From an uncultured Rhodospirillales bacterium (GTDB taxonomy: Bacteria > Pseudomonadota > Alphaproteobacteria > ATCC43930 > CGMCC-115725): a stretch of DNA of 64,000 nt. The translations under genes and the position numbers were made by a program. The DNA lies in contig CAIJOA010000011.1 of NCBI GenBank assembly GCA_903822185.1, forward strand, positions 1 through 64,000, in the 5' to 3' direction. The notes below the pieces were generated by a model. It did not search any database. It saw only the letters and a list, made by a program, of their open reading frames with translations, and was not told where the DNA came from. Of this stretch, positions 27,193 through 36,270 are shown one piece after another; positions within the stretch are counted from its first letter, which is position 1, and every line of letters begins with the position of its first letter.

Positions 27193-29100
27193 TTAGGCGA
27201 CGCGAAGCATCGTCTTCGCGTCGCTGCTCGTCTCTCGGGCGAGCGGCAGACTGACCGTTACAACAGTCCCCTTCCCGATCGCACTATCCACCGTTATCGA
27301 GCCGCCATGCTGCTCGACGATGTTTCGCGCTGTCGGCAGGCCAAGGCCCATGCCGAAACCGCGCGTGCTGAACAATGTCTCGAAAATATGCGGCATGACC
27401 TCTGGCGCGATACCTGTGCCGGTATCCTCGACCGTGACCAAGAGCCGATCCGTCACCACCGTCGATATCGTGATCCGCGCGGGACGGATACCATTCGCAT
27501 CGAGAATCGCCTGCACGGCATTATCGAGAATATTCGCGATCACAAGCTGTAGGCGGCTTGGATCGATCGAGACGCGCGCGTCCGGCGCCTCGAATTGCCG
27601 GACCAGGGCGATGCCATCCGGCAGAGTTTGCCCTTCGAGATAGTCATCGAGCCAGCGCTGACCATTCGCCACCCGGCGCTTTAGGTCTCCGTCATAAACA
27701 TAGTCGGACAGATTGGCGATGATCCGGTCGCAACGCATGATGCTGCGTTCCAGCCGATGAATCGGACGCCCGACATCGACGCCGCTTGCTGTCGCAACGC
27801 TCTGAATGACGAAGACGGTGTTGCGTGCGGCGCTTAAAGGATTGCGCAGTTCGTGCGCCAGCGTCGATGCAAGCTGACCGACGGCCGAGAAACGTTCCTG
27901 CTTCATCAGTTCGCTTTGCGCCGCGGTCAGGGCCGAGGTTCGTTCGACGACACGCCGTTCCAGCTCCTCGTTCGCGGACTGCACGGCGCGCGTCGCCGAT
28001 TCCGCGACATCGCGCGCGGTTTCGAGTTCGCGATGACGTTCGGCCAGCATCGTCGCCATGCCGTTGAAGGCTGTCGCTAGTGTCGCGAATTCGTGCGCGC
28101 GTTTCGGCACTTTCGCACGGTGATCGAGATCGCGCCGGCCGAAGGCGATCGCGGCCTGGGTCAACTCGGACACCCACCGCAAGACCGAAAGTTCGGCCAT
28201 CAGCCAGGCACCAAGCGCCGCCAGCAGCGCGACGAACACCATCGCAATCAGGATTCCTTTGACCGCCTGATCCTCTGCCCCCAGCACTGCGTCTCGCGGC
28301 AAAGCGACAACGACCTTCGCACCAGTCTGCGGCACCTGCGTGAAAGCAAAAATCTGCTCGACACCGTCCGGTCCCACGCCGGCGTTCGCGCCTTCGATCT
28401 GAAGATTGACGGAGGGGACGAGCGGATGGTTGCCGGGCAAGCGTGCGCCGAGCCCAGCCTGACTTTCCGGATGCTGCGCCAGGATCGTCCCGTCGCGTCC
28501 GAGCACCATAACGGTATAAGGCAGACCCTCTGCGGCCGCACCGGTGCGCCGCTGTATCTCGGCAAGATCGATCACCGTGACCGCCGCTTTTTGAACGCCA
28601 TCGACGCCGAGCGGCAAACGCAAGCCCGCAAAAGCGATCGAGCGGCCGTGATCGTCGCGTTGAAATTCACTGATCTCGAGCGAGCGTGTATCGAATAAAT
28701 CGGCCAAGTATAATTTGTCGAGATGTCCGGTGATGATGCTGTCGGATTGCGATGAGCACAGCACCTCACCATCCCGACCGACGATCGCGACTTCCGCCGT
28801 CCAATGCGTTTGCCAGCCGAGGAAGCCAAGCTTTTGCACGCAATCGCCGCCGCGTGGCGCAATGCCGTCGGTCAAACGCAGCAGCACATTCGCTTCGTCG
28901 AGATATTCGCCGTTATGTTCGTTCCAGGCGCGGGCAATCTGCAGCGCTCTGTCTTCGGCCTGATTCAGAAGCCATTGGCGTTCATGACGCGTATGAAAGA
29001 CGAACAGCGCGAATGTCGGTAACGATGCGATCACCACCAGCAGGACAATCCGTCCACGCAAGCCAAAATGACGCGGCAGAAAAGGGCGTAGGAACTTCAT
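27193..29100 (-). CDS. membrane sensor histidine kinase with periplasmic CACHE-type domain and HAMP
   Basis: A 635-residue kinase. TM1 spans about 14-34 and is followed by a ~250-residue periplasmic region that looks like a double CACHE sensor (VAIVGRDGEVLCSS, VMVLGRDGTILAQHP). TM2 is near 287-310, then HAMP and a coiled coil. HisKA carries STLAHELRNPLS (phospho-His416), and HATPase has NILDNAVQAI, DTGTGIAPE and GFGMGLG. The periplasmic domain probably senses a small solute. No response regulator is adjacent. A convergent MarR gene ends eight bases before its stop. Confidence 0.88.
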   Translation of the reverse strand: MKFLRPFLPRHFGLRGRIVLLVVIASLPTFALFVFHTRHERQWLLNQAEDRALQIARAWNEHNGEYLDEANVLLRLTDGIAPRGGDCVQKLGFLGWQTHWTAEVAIVGRDGEVLCSSQSDSIITGHLDKLYLADLFDTRSLEISEFQRDDHGRSIAFAGLRLPLGVDGVQKAAVTVIDLAEIQRRTGAAAEGLPYTVMVLGRDGTILAQHPESQAGLGARLPGNHPLVPSVNLQIEGANAGVGPDGVEQIFAFTQVPQTGAKVVVALPRDAVLGAEDQAVKGILIAMVFVALLAALGAWLMAELSVLRWVSELTQAAIAFGRRDLDHRAKVPKRAHEFATLATAFNGMATMLAERHRELETARDVAESATRAVQSANEELERRVVERTSALTAAQSELMKQERFSAVGQLASTLAHELRNPLSAARNTVFVIQSVATASGVDVGRPIHRLERSIMRCDRIIANLSDYVYDGDLKRRVANGQRWLDDYLEGQTLPDGIALVRQFEAPDARVSIDPSRLQLVIANILDNAVQAILDANGIRPARITISTVVTDRLLVTVEDTGTGIAPEVMPHIFETLFSTRGFGMGLGLPTARNIVEQHGGSITVDSAIGKGTVVTVSLPLARETSSDAKTMLRVA

Positions 29101-29130
29101 CGTGACATCCGCTGCAACGGAACGAGCTGC

Positions 29131-29403
29131 TTAAAATACCCGCTGCACCAGCGGACATCTCGCGAGCCTGATCGAGGCGAAGGCGGCATCGAGGCCGAAG
29201 CTTTCCTCGATCCACGCGTCGGTGCGCAGGGCGCAGCCGACATAACAGTCGTCGCACCAGAGTTCGGCAGCGGCGCGGCATTCATGATCTTGCAAATGGC
29301 GGCGCGCTTCACTCAACGCCGCCTGTCCATCAACGCAATCGAAAGTGAGACTGGCGATAATCCGCGACGATGAATTCAAGAAATAGCAGCGATAGTGTTG
29401 CAT
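29131..29403 (-). CDS. small DUF6894-like hypothetical protein
   Basis: About 90 residues starting MQHYRCYFLNSSSRIIAS, a pattern (PxYxCYFL...xHI) typical of short proteins abundant in Alphaproteobacteria and grouped around DUF6894. Cys-rich in the second half (LWCDDCYVGC). ATG 29403 has GGGAG upstream; a longer reading from 29430 adds nine residues. It lies just upstream of the CACHE kinase on the same strand (30-base gap) and may be co-transcribed. Function unknown. Confidence 0.65.
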   Translation of the reverse strand: MQHYRCYFLNSSSRIIASLTFDCVDGQAALSEARRHLQDHECRAAAELWCDDCYVGCALRTDAWIEESFGLDAAFASIRLARCPLVQRVF

Positions 29404-29430
29404 GAGGATAACTCCCGAATTGATCGGCAT

Positions 29431-29722
29431 CCTCTGCGCAACGGATTGGCATATGATTAACGCCGCACCGAAAAGCTCAATTGCAACAATAGTGTAATAT
29501 TAAGTTCATGGAGCGCCGCAGCGTACCGGTTACCGTGACGCATACAATCTCGATGATTAATACGGCGACGACAATACTTACACGATTAACCTTAATATTA
29601 TTAACTATAAATACTTTCTTAATTAAATATTCATCTGAATTGTATTTCTCTTTTATTCAAATTATAAACATTTCCTTGACGGGGCACGCATCGACAGACC
29701 GCCTCTTCTTTGGAAACAGATC
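29431..29722. other. AT-rich intergenic region upstream of the glycosyltransferase gene
   Basis: The 292 bases between divergent genes include 29560-29674, which is mostly A/T (runs such as CTTAATATTATTAACTATAA), unlike the high-GC surroundings. A TTGACG lies at 29676-29681 near the glycosyltransferase start. An open frame at 29508-29762 crosses the region but its composition is that of the AT patch, so I do not call it. The region probably holds promoters and a silencer or UP-type element. Confidence 0.6.
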
Positions 29723-30748
29723 ATGCTCGATAAACCATTTTCTCGTCGGATCGCCCTGGTGACGCCCGTCTATAACGATTGGGTTTCGCTGGAACAGCTT
29801 TTGGACGCCATCGACACCGTGCCCGGCCTCGACGACGTGCGGTTTCACGTCATCGTCGTCGATGATGCCTCGGACAAGGCGCCTCAGGGCCTCGCCCTTC
29901 ATCCGCGCGAATGGCGCCGGATCGAACAAATCGAAGTCGTCAATCTGGTCTGCAACCTCGGCCATCAGCGCGCCATCGCGGTAGGCCTTGTCGCCGCGAC
30001 CCGTGCCGAAGGCATCGACGGTGCGATCGTCATGGACAGCGACGGCGAAGACCGCCCGGAAGACCTGCCTCGCCTCCTCGCCGCCGCGCAGGAAAATCCT
30101 TGGCGCATCATCTGCGCCCGCCGCGCCAAGCGTTCGGAATCGATGCGCTTCAAGGCTTGCTATGCGATGTACAAGCTTATGTTCCGCGTCATGACCGGCG
30201 CGAAGATCGGCTTCGGCAATTTCTGCTTCATTCCGCGTCAGGCGCTGGACCGGTTGGTTCACAACCCGATGCTGTGGAACTACCTCGCCGCGTCGATCGC
30301 GCGTTCGCGTATTCCGCTCCTGACGATCGATACCATTCGCGGCAAGCGCTATGCCGGTCAATCAAGCATGAATTTCATCTCGCTGGTGCTGCACGGCCTC
30401 AGCGCGATCTCGGTCTATGCCGATGTCGCCCTGGTTCGCGTGCTGGTCGGGATGTGCCAACTCGCCGGCATCACCATCGCCGGCATGGGCACGGTCGCGA
30501 TGGTGCGCTTGTTCAGCAACCTCGCCATTCCCGGCTGGGCCTCCAGCGTCATGGGTTCGCTCGGCATCGTTCTGCTGCAATCGCTGATCCTCGCAGCGAT
30601 CTCGGCCTTCATGCTGCTGTCGGCCCGCGGCGCGAAGCCGATTATCCCGGCGATCGACGCCACCCAATACATTCAATCCTACACGCCGCGCAAAGAACGT
30701 CGCCGCGCGCGCCCCGCAGATAGCATCCCAGAGAGTATCGCAATATGA
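29723..30748 (+). CDS. family 2 glycosyltransferase with C-terminal membrane helices
   Basis: A 341-residue GT-A enzyme. It has IALVTPVYND near the N-terminus, VIVVDDASD, the GHQRAIAVGL loop, and the metal-binding VMDSDGEDRPEDL, followed by two to four hydrophobic helices. This layout matches DPM1/GtrB-like transferases that attach sugars to polyprenyl phosphate at the inner membrane. The ATG is preceded by GGAAACAGATC. Its stop overlaps the next gene's start (ATGA), forming a two-gene operon that probably modifies a surface glycan or glycolipid. Confidence 0.87.
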   Translation: MLDKPFSRRIALVTPVYNDWVSLEQLLDAIDTVPGLDDVRFHVIVVDDASDKAPQGLALHPREWRRIEQIEVVNLVCNLGHQRAIAVGLVAATRAEGIDGAIVMDSDGEDRPEDLPRLLAAAQENPWRIICARRAKRSESMRFKACYAMYKLMFRVMTGAKIGFGNFCFIPRQALDRLVHNPMLWNYLAASIARSRIPLLTIDTIRGKRYAGQSSMNFISLVLHGLSAISVYADVALVRVLVGMCQLAGITIAGMGTVAMVRLFSNLAIPGWASSVMGSLGIVLLQSLILAAISAFMLLSARGAKPIIPAIDATQYIQSYTPRKERRRARPADSIPESIAI

Positions 30749-31455
30749 CCACGGACGCTTTTACCTATGTCGGCGGTGAGCTCGAGCTGTTCGAAGAAGC
30801 CGAGAACTGGAAGAATTATTGGGCGAGCGAAGTCATGCCTTTCATCGGCCCCCGCGTGGCCGAGATCGGCGCCGGCATCGGTACCAACACGCAACTGCTG
30901 AACCGCAAAGCCGAACGCTGGACCTGCGTCGAGCCCGACCAGGCGATGGCCCGCCGTCTCAAATGGCGTTCGCGCGCCAACGAGCTCGGCCCCAACTGTG
31001 AAATCGTCAATGGCTGGGTCGTCGATCTGCCGCGCAAGCCGGAATACGACACCGCACTCTATATCGACGTGTTGGAACATATTCCGACCGACCGGCTAGA
31101 ATTGTCCGAAGCGGCACGCCGCGTCGTACCGGGTGGTTACATCGTCGTCCTCAGCCCCGCGCATCAATGGCTCTATTCGCCGTTCGACGCCGCCATCGGC
31201 CATGTCCGCCGCTATGCGCGCGATACGCTGGGCGCCTGCCGTCCCGACGACTTCAAGCTCGTCTCGATGAAATATCTGGACTCGGTCGGCGTCATGGCTT
31301 CGCTCGCCAATCGCTGCTTCTTGCGCAGCGCCGAACCGACGCCGAAGCAGATTCAATTCTGGGACAAGAAGCTGGTGCCGGTGTCGCGCGCGCTCGACAA
31401 ACTCACCGGCCATCGCCTCGGCAAATCCATCCTGGCTGTGTGGCAGAAACGCTGA
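30745..31455 (+). CDS. class I SAM-dependent methyltransferase
   Basis: A 236-residue methyltransferase. The SAM motif I is VAEIGAGIGTNTQLL, motif II is near TCVEPDQAM, and YIDVLEHIPTD supplies the post-II acidic/His motif. The middle contains SPAHQWLYSPFDAAIGHVRRY, as in methyltransferases acting on polyprenyl-linked sugars or lipids. It starts inside the stop of the glycosyltransferase gene (ATGA), so the two are translationally coupled and likely act on the same product. Confidence 0.87.
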   Translation: MTTDAFTYVGGELELFEEAENWKNYWASEVMPFIGPRVAEIGAGIGTNTQLLNRKAERWTCVEPDQAMARRLKWRSRANELGPNCEIVNGWVVDLPRKPEYDTALYIDVLEHIPTDRLELSEAARRVVPGGYIVVLSPAHQWLYSPFDAAIGHVRRYARDTLGACRPDDFKLVSMKYLDSVGVMASLANRCFLRSAEPTPKQIQFWDKKLVPVSRALDKLTGHRLGKSILAVWQKR

Positions 31456-31542
31456 CGCGTCACACCCTTCCGGGGCATTTAAACGCATTGCCATCCGGCG
31501 AAACGGCGGTCATCATCCCGCGTTCGCCACAAGGAACTTTGC

Positions 31543-32484
31543 TTGGAACCCCGCCAACTCCGCGAGTTTCTCGCCATTCTTGAATGCGGTTCGCTCAGCG
31601 ATGCCGCCCGCCGTCTCGGCATCCTGCAACCGAATTTAACTAAGAGTCTTCAAAGTCTCGAACGCACCATCGGCGGTGCGCTATTCATCCGTACCAAACT
31701 CGGCATGAAAGCGACGGCGCTCGGCCTGTCGCTTGAGCCACGCGCGCGGGTCATCCTGCGCGAGATCGACCGTGCCGACCAGGAGATCGCCGAGATCGTC
31801 AACGGCACCCAGGGCCGCGTCGTCGTCGGCACCGGCCCCAGCTTCGCCAACGCGATCCTGCCGCGCGCCATCGCTCGCTTTCGCGCGCGTCATCCGCGGA
31901 TCGAAACCGTGGTAATCGACGGGCTTTATCCGCAGCTCGTTCCGAAGGTCAAAAACGGCGAACTCGATTTCGCCTGTTGCAACGGCACGGCGCTGGCCGA
32001 TGGCGAACTGGCCGGCGAGTCGCTGCTCGCGAACGAGCCGACCGTCATAGTAACCCGCGCGCAGAACCCGCTGACTCGCAAACGCAACATCACGATCCAA
32101 CAGATCAGCACCGAGCCATGGCTTCTACCGGTGAAGCTGGAACCGCTGCGCCGGCAGTTCGAAAACGTCTTCGTCAAAGCGCATCTGCCGCTGCCCACAC
32201 CGGTTCTCGAATGTCCGTCCTATTTTCTCGTCAAAGAAATCCTGCACGAGAACGATATCCTCACGCTGTTCAATCGCCTGATGGTGCAGGACGAAATCGA
32301 GCGTGGCGTCCTCAAGACGATCGCGGTGCCGGAATTCGAGTGGCCGCTGGATTATCACGCGATCTATCGCCGCGACGTACCGATGACGCGGGCGGCGCAG
32401 ATGTTCCTCGCCGAGATACAGGCTGTCTGCAACGACTATCGCAAGCGGGTTAAAAACCTCGCGCCGAGGCCGAGGCAGCGCTAG
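31543..32484 (+). CDS. LysR-family transcriptional regulator
   Basis: A 313-residue regulator. The N-terminal HTH reads MEPRQLREFLAILECGSL with SDAARRLGILQPNLTKSLQ, typical LysR. The effector-binding domain starts near residue 90 (GRVVVGTGPSFANAILPRAIARF). The start is TTG at 31543 behind AAGGAAC, supported by the family-typical first residues. It is convergent with the hydrolase gene (stops overlap by four bases). No divergent target gene is seen, so its regulon is unknown. Confidence 0.87.
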   Translation: MEPRQLREFLAILECGSLSDAARRLGILQPNLTKSLQSLERTIGGALFIRTKLGMKATALGLSLEPRARVILREIDRADQEIAEIVNGTQGRVVVGTGPSFANAILPRAIARFRARHPRIETVVIDGLYPQLVPKVKNGELDFACCNGTALADGELAGESLLANEPTVIVTRAQNPLTRKRNITIQQISTEPWLLPVKLEPLRRQFENVFVKAHLPLPTPVLECPSYFLVKEILHENDILTLFNRLMVQDEIERGVLKTIAVPEFEWPLDYHAIYRRDVPMTRAAQMFLAEIQAVCNDYRKRVKNLAPRPRQR

Positions 32485-33794
32485 GCGAGCGTTTCGTCCA
32501 GCCAATCGTATATCCGCGCAAAGGCAAGCCGGCTCGCTCCGACTTCGCAATGCGGACCGGCGCCTTCCGCGTCGGTGAATTTGAGCATCGTCTTCGGGCA
32601 GGTGAGATGATCGAAAAGCTGCTTCGCCTGGCCTTCGAAGAACAGATCCTTCTCGGCCTCGCACACCAGGGTTGGACATTTGATGCGCTCCGCGATTCCG
32701 TCGCGTAAGTGATACGCCTGCGCGGCCGCGAGGTAGGCGCGCGGCGTCTTCACGCCCATCACATAAATGCCATGGGTAAACGCCCAACGTGCGACGCTGT
32801 TGGCTTTCATCATCTGTTCAAGCCGGGCATCGAGTTGCGGCGCGGTCGGCGCGGCCAAGGCTTCAAGAACTTGAGGACGCAACGCCTCTGGAATACCGAT
32901 GAGCTGCGCGACACCGTAGTCGTAAACGCCATCGTCGGCGATGCAGGCGGCAAGACGCAGCTCGAATGCCGCGGCACGCGGCGCGAGATACCCGCCAAAG
33001 CTAACACCGTAAAGCGCGACCTTGCGCGGATCGACATCGCTGCGCTTTAGCGCGAAGTCGAGAACGGGTGTGACCACTTTTTCCCAGTCGGGGCGAAAGT
33101 GCAGACCTTGACGATGCACCGGACCGAACTGTCCCGGTCCGTCGAAAACAAGAACGTTATAGCCGCGCTCGACAGCGGCGCGCGCGCCGTTCCAATGCAT
33201 CTCTTCGGCAGAGCCATCGAAGCCGTTATTGAGCAGGACGGTCGGCCGTGGCCGTCCGGACGTATCAGGCGAATGAAAATAGCCGGGCAACGTCGTGCCC
33301 TCGTAAGGGATTTCGATCGGCTCGATCGTAGGCGCAAACAGCGGCGCTGCAGCTCTGTAACAGGCAGTCGAGCGTTCATAGGCACGTTTCACCCGCGGAT
33401 CGTCCGGATTGGCATGCAGGAAAAATTCGGAGCTGCGATAATAGTTACTGGCCCGCAAGTAGTTATCCCGCGCGCTGATGCGATGCCCCTTCTTCAATTG
33501 CGCCTCGGCTTCGCCGGCGATCCGATCGGCGAAAGCATTGTTGGCGTCATACCAGCTATCGTAATCGCCCGACGTGATCTTTTGCGCGATGGCGACCACC
33601 TCGCCGAACAAGGCCCCACCATATTCCGCGGCACCGAACAGACGGACTGTCTCGTACCAGAACTGCGGATCGTCCTGAAACAAAAGCGCGTCGGAATGAG
33701 GAACGGTTGGCCCCGCGCTTTGCGCGAGCGCTTCGTGTGCCATCGGAACAACGCTGAGAGCGGCCCCCAATTGCAGAAGAGTGCGACGGTTCAT
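32481..33794 (-). CDS. secreted alpha/beta hydrolase, DUF1100/FrsA-like
   Basis: A 437-residue protein with a signal-like start MNRRTLLQLGAALSVVPMAH and cleavage after ALA. After an all-helical region (RDNYLRASNYYRSSEFF, typical of dihydropseudooxynicotine hydrolase-like enzymes), the catalytic domain has LLNNGFDG, the elbow GVSFGGYLAPR (nucleophilic Ser), an Asp in LVCEAEKDLFF and a His in AGPHCEVG. These suggest C-C or ester bond hydrolysis. It diverges from a TetR regulator with palindromic operators between and is probably repressed by it. Confidence 0.82.
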   Translation of the reverse strand: MNRRTLLQLGAALSVVPMAHEALAQSAGPTVPHSDALLFQDDPQFWYETVRLFGAAEYGGALFGEVVAIAQKITSGDYDSWYDANNAFADRIAGEAEAQLKKGHRISARDNYLRASNYYRSSEFFLHANPDDPRVKRAYERSTACYRAAAPLFAPTIEPIEIPYEGTTLPGYFHSPDTSGRPRPTVLLNNGFDGSAEEMHWNGARAAVERGYNVLVFDGPGQFGPVHRQGLHFRPDWEKVVTPVLDFALKRSDVDPRKVALYGVSFGGYLAPRAAAFELRLAACIADDGVYDYGVAQLIGIPEALRPQVLEALAAPTAPQLDARLEQMMKANSVARWAFTHGIYVMGVKTPRAYLAAAQAYHLRDGIAERIKCPTLVCEAEKDLFFEGQAKQLFDHLTCPKTMLKFTDAEGAGPHCEVGASRLAFARIYDWLDETLA

Positions 33795-33819
33795 GATCTG
33801 CCTCCGTAAATGAGCTTAA

Positions 33820-33889
33820 CTAGACAATGTCTAGATCCATAGAACTTCACCCGAGGAACCTTGTCAACAACAATCTAGACAGTGTAAGG
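33820..33889. promoter_or_regulatory. paired palindromic operators between hydrolase and TetR genes
   Basis: CTAGACA A TGTCTAG (33820-33834) is a perfect 15-base palindrome. CTAGACAGTGTAAGG (33875-33889) is a degenerate second copy 55 bases away that overlaps the probable tetR promoter (TTGTCA at 33861). Two copies flanking divergent starts fit a TetR repressor that controls both the hydrolase and itself. Confidence 0.8.
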
Positions 33890-33896
33890 TTTTGCC

Positions 33897-34505
33897 ATGG
33901 CCAAAGCCCCCTACCATCATGGCGCCCTGCGCGAAGCGCTTCTCGAAGCAGCCGAAAAATTGTTGCGTGAGGAAGGGCTGTCCGCGCTTACCCTGCGTGC
34001 GATTGCCCGCGCGGCGGGCGTGTCGCACGGTGCGCCGGCGCATCATTTCGAGGATTTGTCTGCCCTGCTGAGCGAACTGGCCGCGGTAGGCTTTCGACGG
34101 CTGGTCGATCAGCTTGCGGCAGCTCGGGAGACACGCGGCAAAGTCAGTTTTCCATTACCAAAAGCGTATCTGTCATTCGCGATGGCGAACCGGGAATTGT
34201 TCGCGCTCATGTTCCGCGAAGAGCGTCTCGACGCCCGGCGCCCATCCCTGCTTGAAGCCAGAGCAGCGGCGATCGCGCTCCTCTCTCAATCTCTCGGCGT
34301 AAAGGCTCATGGCACACCGGCGGGCGGTCCGTCGCTGAAGGAGCTTGGCGCGATGACGGCGGCCTGGTCGTTGACGCACGGTTTCACCGTGCTTGCGATC
34401 GATGGACGACTAGCCCCGCTCTTGCGCGCAGCGCCAAGCGGGACCGCTGCCGAGGCGTTGCTCGAAGCAGCGCTTGGCGCCACCGCGCTTGTGGGCCGGA
34501 CCTAG
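33897..34505 (+). CDS. TetR/AcrR-family transcriptional regulator
   Basis: A 202-residue regulator. The HTH region is YHHGALREALLEAAEKLL followed by LTLRAIARAAGVSHGAPAHHF, the classical TetR N-terminus; the C-terminal part resembles the WHG-type ligand domain. Start ATG 33897. It diverges from the secreted hydrolase with operator palindromes in between, so autoregulation and control of the hydrolase are the simplest reading. Confidence 0.9.
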   Translation: MAKAPYHHGALREALLEAAEKLLREEGLSALTLRAIARAAGVSHGAPAHHFEDLSALLSELAAVGFRRLVDQLAAARETRGKVSFPLPKAYLSFAMANRELFALMFREERLDARRPSLLEARAAAIALLSQSLGVKAHGTPAGGPSLKELGAMTAAWSLTHGFTVLAIDGRLAPLLRAAPSGTAAEALLEAALGATALVGRT

Positions 34506-34576
34506 CTTTTCTTCGGATGATAAAGACCCAGCGGCAAGCCGGTGGGATCAATGAAGATCGAGATACGCGTAATGCC
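34502..34576 (-). pseudogene. C-terminal remnant of a glyoxalase/VOC-family gene
   Basis: Read on the minus strand, about 24 codons ending in TAG spell ITRISIFIDPTGLPLGLYHP and KKS. This has the last beta-strand pattern of VOC proteins (a DPxGxPxGL stretch). Nothing homologous continues upstream; instead a hairpin (34570-34596) and the next gene's end follow. The remnant overlaps the last bases of the tetR gene. I infer an eroded gene, from a short motif only. Confidence 0.5.
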
Positions 34577-34620
34577 CGGCCTTGTGCCAGGCATTACGAC
34601 TTAAATAATGTTATCGCGTC

Positions 34621-36270
34621 TTAGGAGGGTGCGCGCGTCAGAATGACGAAGTCTTTGTTGCGATACGTCGTGCGATAGCCCAGCGCATCGAGATGAGCCA
34701 GCGCCGTTGTATCGGTCACGGCGACGGCCGCCACCATCTTACGTCCCTGCCACGCCGGCAGATCCGCACCCTGCTGTAATAGGGCAGCCTGCTCGGCCTT
34801 ACGCTGCGCCGGATAAGGCGTGTTGAAGGAATGGGAATACCAGGCGCGCAGCGGGGTATAGGCCGTCGCGTAGTAAGGCAGTGTTTCGGAATCCGAGACG
34901 ATCAAGTCGTCGGCATAAGCCGGCGCGTTGAGTTCGGTCAGCGCGTCACGCATCGTCACCGGCATGCGCATATCGTGCGCTTCTTCACTCGCCGCCTCAC
35001 CCGCCCAGGAACGTTCGATGATCCGGGCGAACCAGATCGAATTGTCGAGGAACGCGACGACCAGCATGGCAGCGATGGCGAGACGCGCGACCAATGTGCG
35101 GCGCGACAGCAGATAATCCACCACCCGGACCATCATCGGCGCACCGATCAGGAACAGCGGTACCCAATCATAAGCATGGGTGAAGTGGACCGGCTGGCGC
35201 GGCGTGACGAACCAGTCGTGCTGCGCCAAGGCCATCGCGACGAGAAACCACGACCCGAGCAGGCGGAACTGACGATCTTTGATCGCAGCCATGAAACGCG
35301 ATGGCCAGGCGAGACGCGCGGCGGCCATCAGGCCGACCATGCCCAGCGTGGCGATGATCTGCGATTTGTAACGCACCCAGGGCAGCGTCCATTCTTCCTG
35401 CAGGGCAGCATGTTCCGGCGAGAAATGGCCGAGTGCGACCATGTAATAGGCGAAGTGCGCCATCAACACCGCGCCCGCACCGCAGAGGAACCAGAACGGC
35501 GGCGCAGTGCGGCGGCTGATCAGGAATTCGAGCCCGCCCCAGGCGCAAACCGTCAGCGCGAGTTCGAGGCCGCTGAATGGATGGCTCGCCGACAGCAGCG
35601 CGGTGAAGATCAAGGCAAAGCCGTAGCGGCGCGCCATCAGCAACAGAACGGTGCCGAAGAAGACCGCGTGGTAATAAGCTTCGAGGCTATAGACCGCGAC
35701 GCGACCGAGATTGGGCATCCACCAGCCGGCCGACGGCTCGAACGCAAACAGATCTTCGCCCGGCGCGTGATGCAGCATCCACAGCATGACGGCAAAACCA
35801 CCGCCGCCGAGGAACATCGCCAGCACGATCGTCCGCGCATCCCCGCCCTCGCCCGCAACGCGATGGAACAACGCGATCGCGAGACGGAAAGCGATCAGCC
35901 CGGCGATGATGCCGAAGGCGACGAACAACGCACCCGGATCGATTTGGGTCACATGCCAGATCACACCAAGGAACAAGGTCTGGGGCTGGAAATAAATATG
36001 CGGCGTATCGGCGAAGGGGCTGAACGGAAGGCCGTAGAGCCAATGAAACCCATCGGCGAAATAAGCCCGGGCATCCGCCATGTAATAAGGCTGGTCGTAA
36101 CTGACGAAGCCGGTGCGGATCTGACCCGCGGGGGTGCCGAGATAATGCGCCAGATAGAGGGCCAGCGTCGGCAACATCGCGATGAAAGCGATTAACCAAG
36201 GCAACGCTTTCGGCAGCCGCAGCGAAAGACTGCGCGAGGTCGTCGAGGCGTGGTCTTGGTTTACGGACAT
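34621..36270 (-). CDS. polytopic membrane protein, possible GT-C-type glycosyltransferase
   Basis: About 549 residues with ten or more hydrophobic helices. The first loop has SYDQPYYMADARAYFADGFH, with acidic residues where GT-C enzymes (which use polyprenyl-phosphate sugars) carry their catalytic Asp. A soluble C-terminal domain of about 110 residues follows (from LTELNAPAYADDLIVSDSE). The fold class is an inference from topology. The start is uncertain: ATG 36270 (MSVNQDHAS) looks natural, ATG 36339 is possible, and neither has a good ribosome site. It stands alone on the minus strand. Confidence 0.65.
   Translation of the reverse strand: MSVNQDHASTTSRSLSLRLPKALPWLIAFIAMLPTLALYLAHYLGTPAGQIRTGFVSYDQPYYMADARAYFADGFHWLYGLPFSPFADTPHIYFQPQTLFLGVIWHVTQIDPGALFVAFGIIAGLIAFRLAIALFHRVAGEGGDARTIVLAMFLGGGGFAVMLWMLHHAPGEDLFAFEPSAGWWMPNLGRVAVYSLEAYYHAVFFGTVLLLMARRYGFALIFTALLSASHPFSGLELALTVCAWGGLEFLISRRTAPPFWFLCGAGAVLMAHFAYYMVALGHFSPEHAALQEEWTLPWVRYKSQIIATLGMVGLMAAARLAWPSRFMAAIKDRQFRLLGSWFLVAMALAQHDWFVTPRQPVHFTHAYDWVPLFLIGAPMMVRVVDYLLSRRTLVARLAIAAMLVVAFLDNSIWFARIIERSWAGEAASEEAHDMRMPVTMRDALTELNAPAYADDLIVSDSETLPYYATAYTPLRAWYSHSFNTPYPAQRKAEQAALLQQGADLPAWQGRKMVAAVAVTDTTALAHLDALGYRTTYRNKDFVILTRAPS

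Noticed and set aside
29508-29762. 84-codon hydrophobic open frame in the AT-rich spacer
   Set aside because: Residues (Ile, Leu, Thr, Asn) simply follow AT composition; it overlaps the glycosyltransferase start and has no ribosome site.
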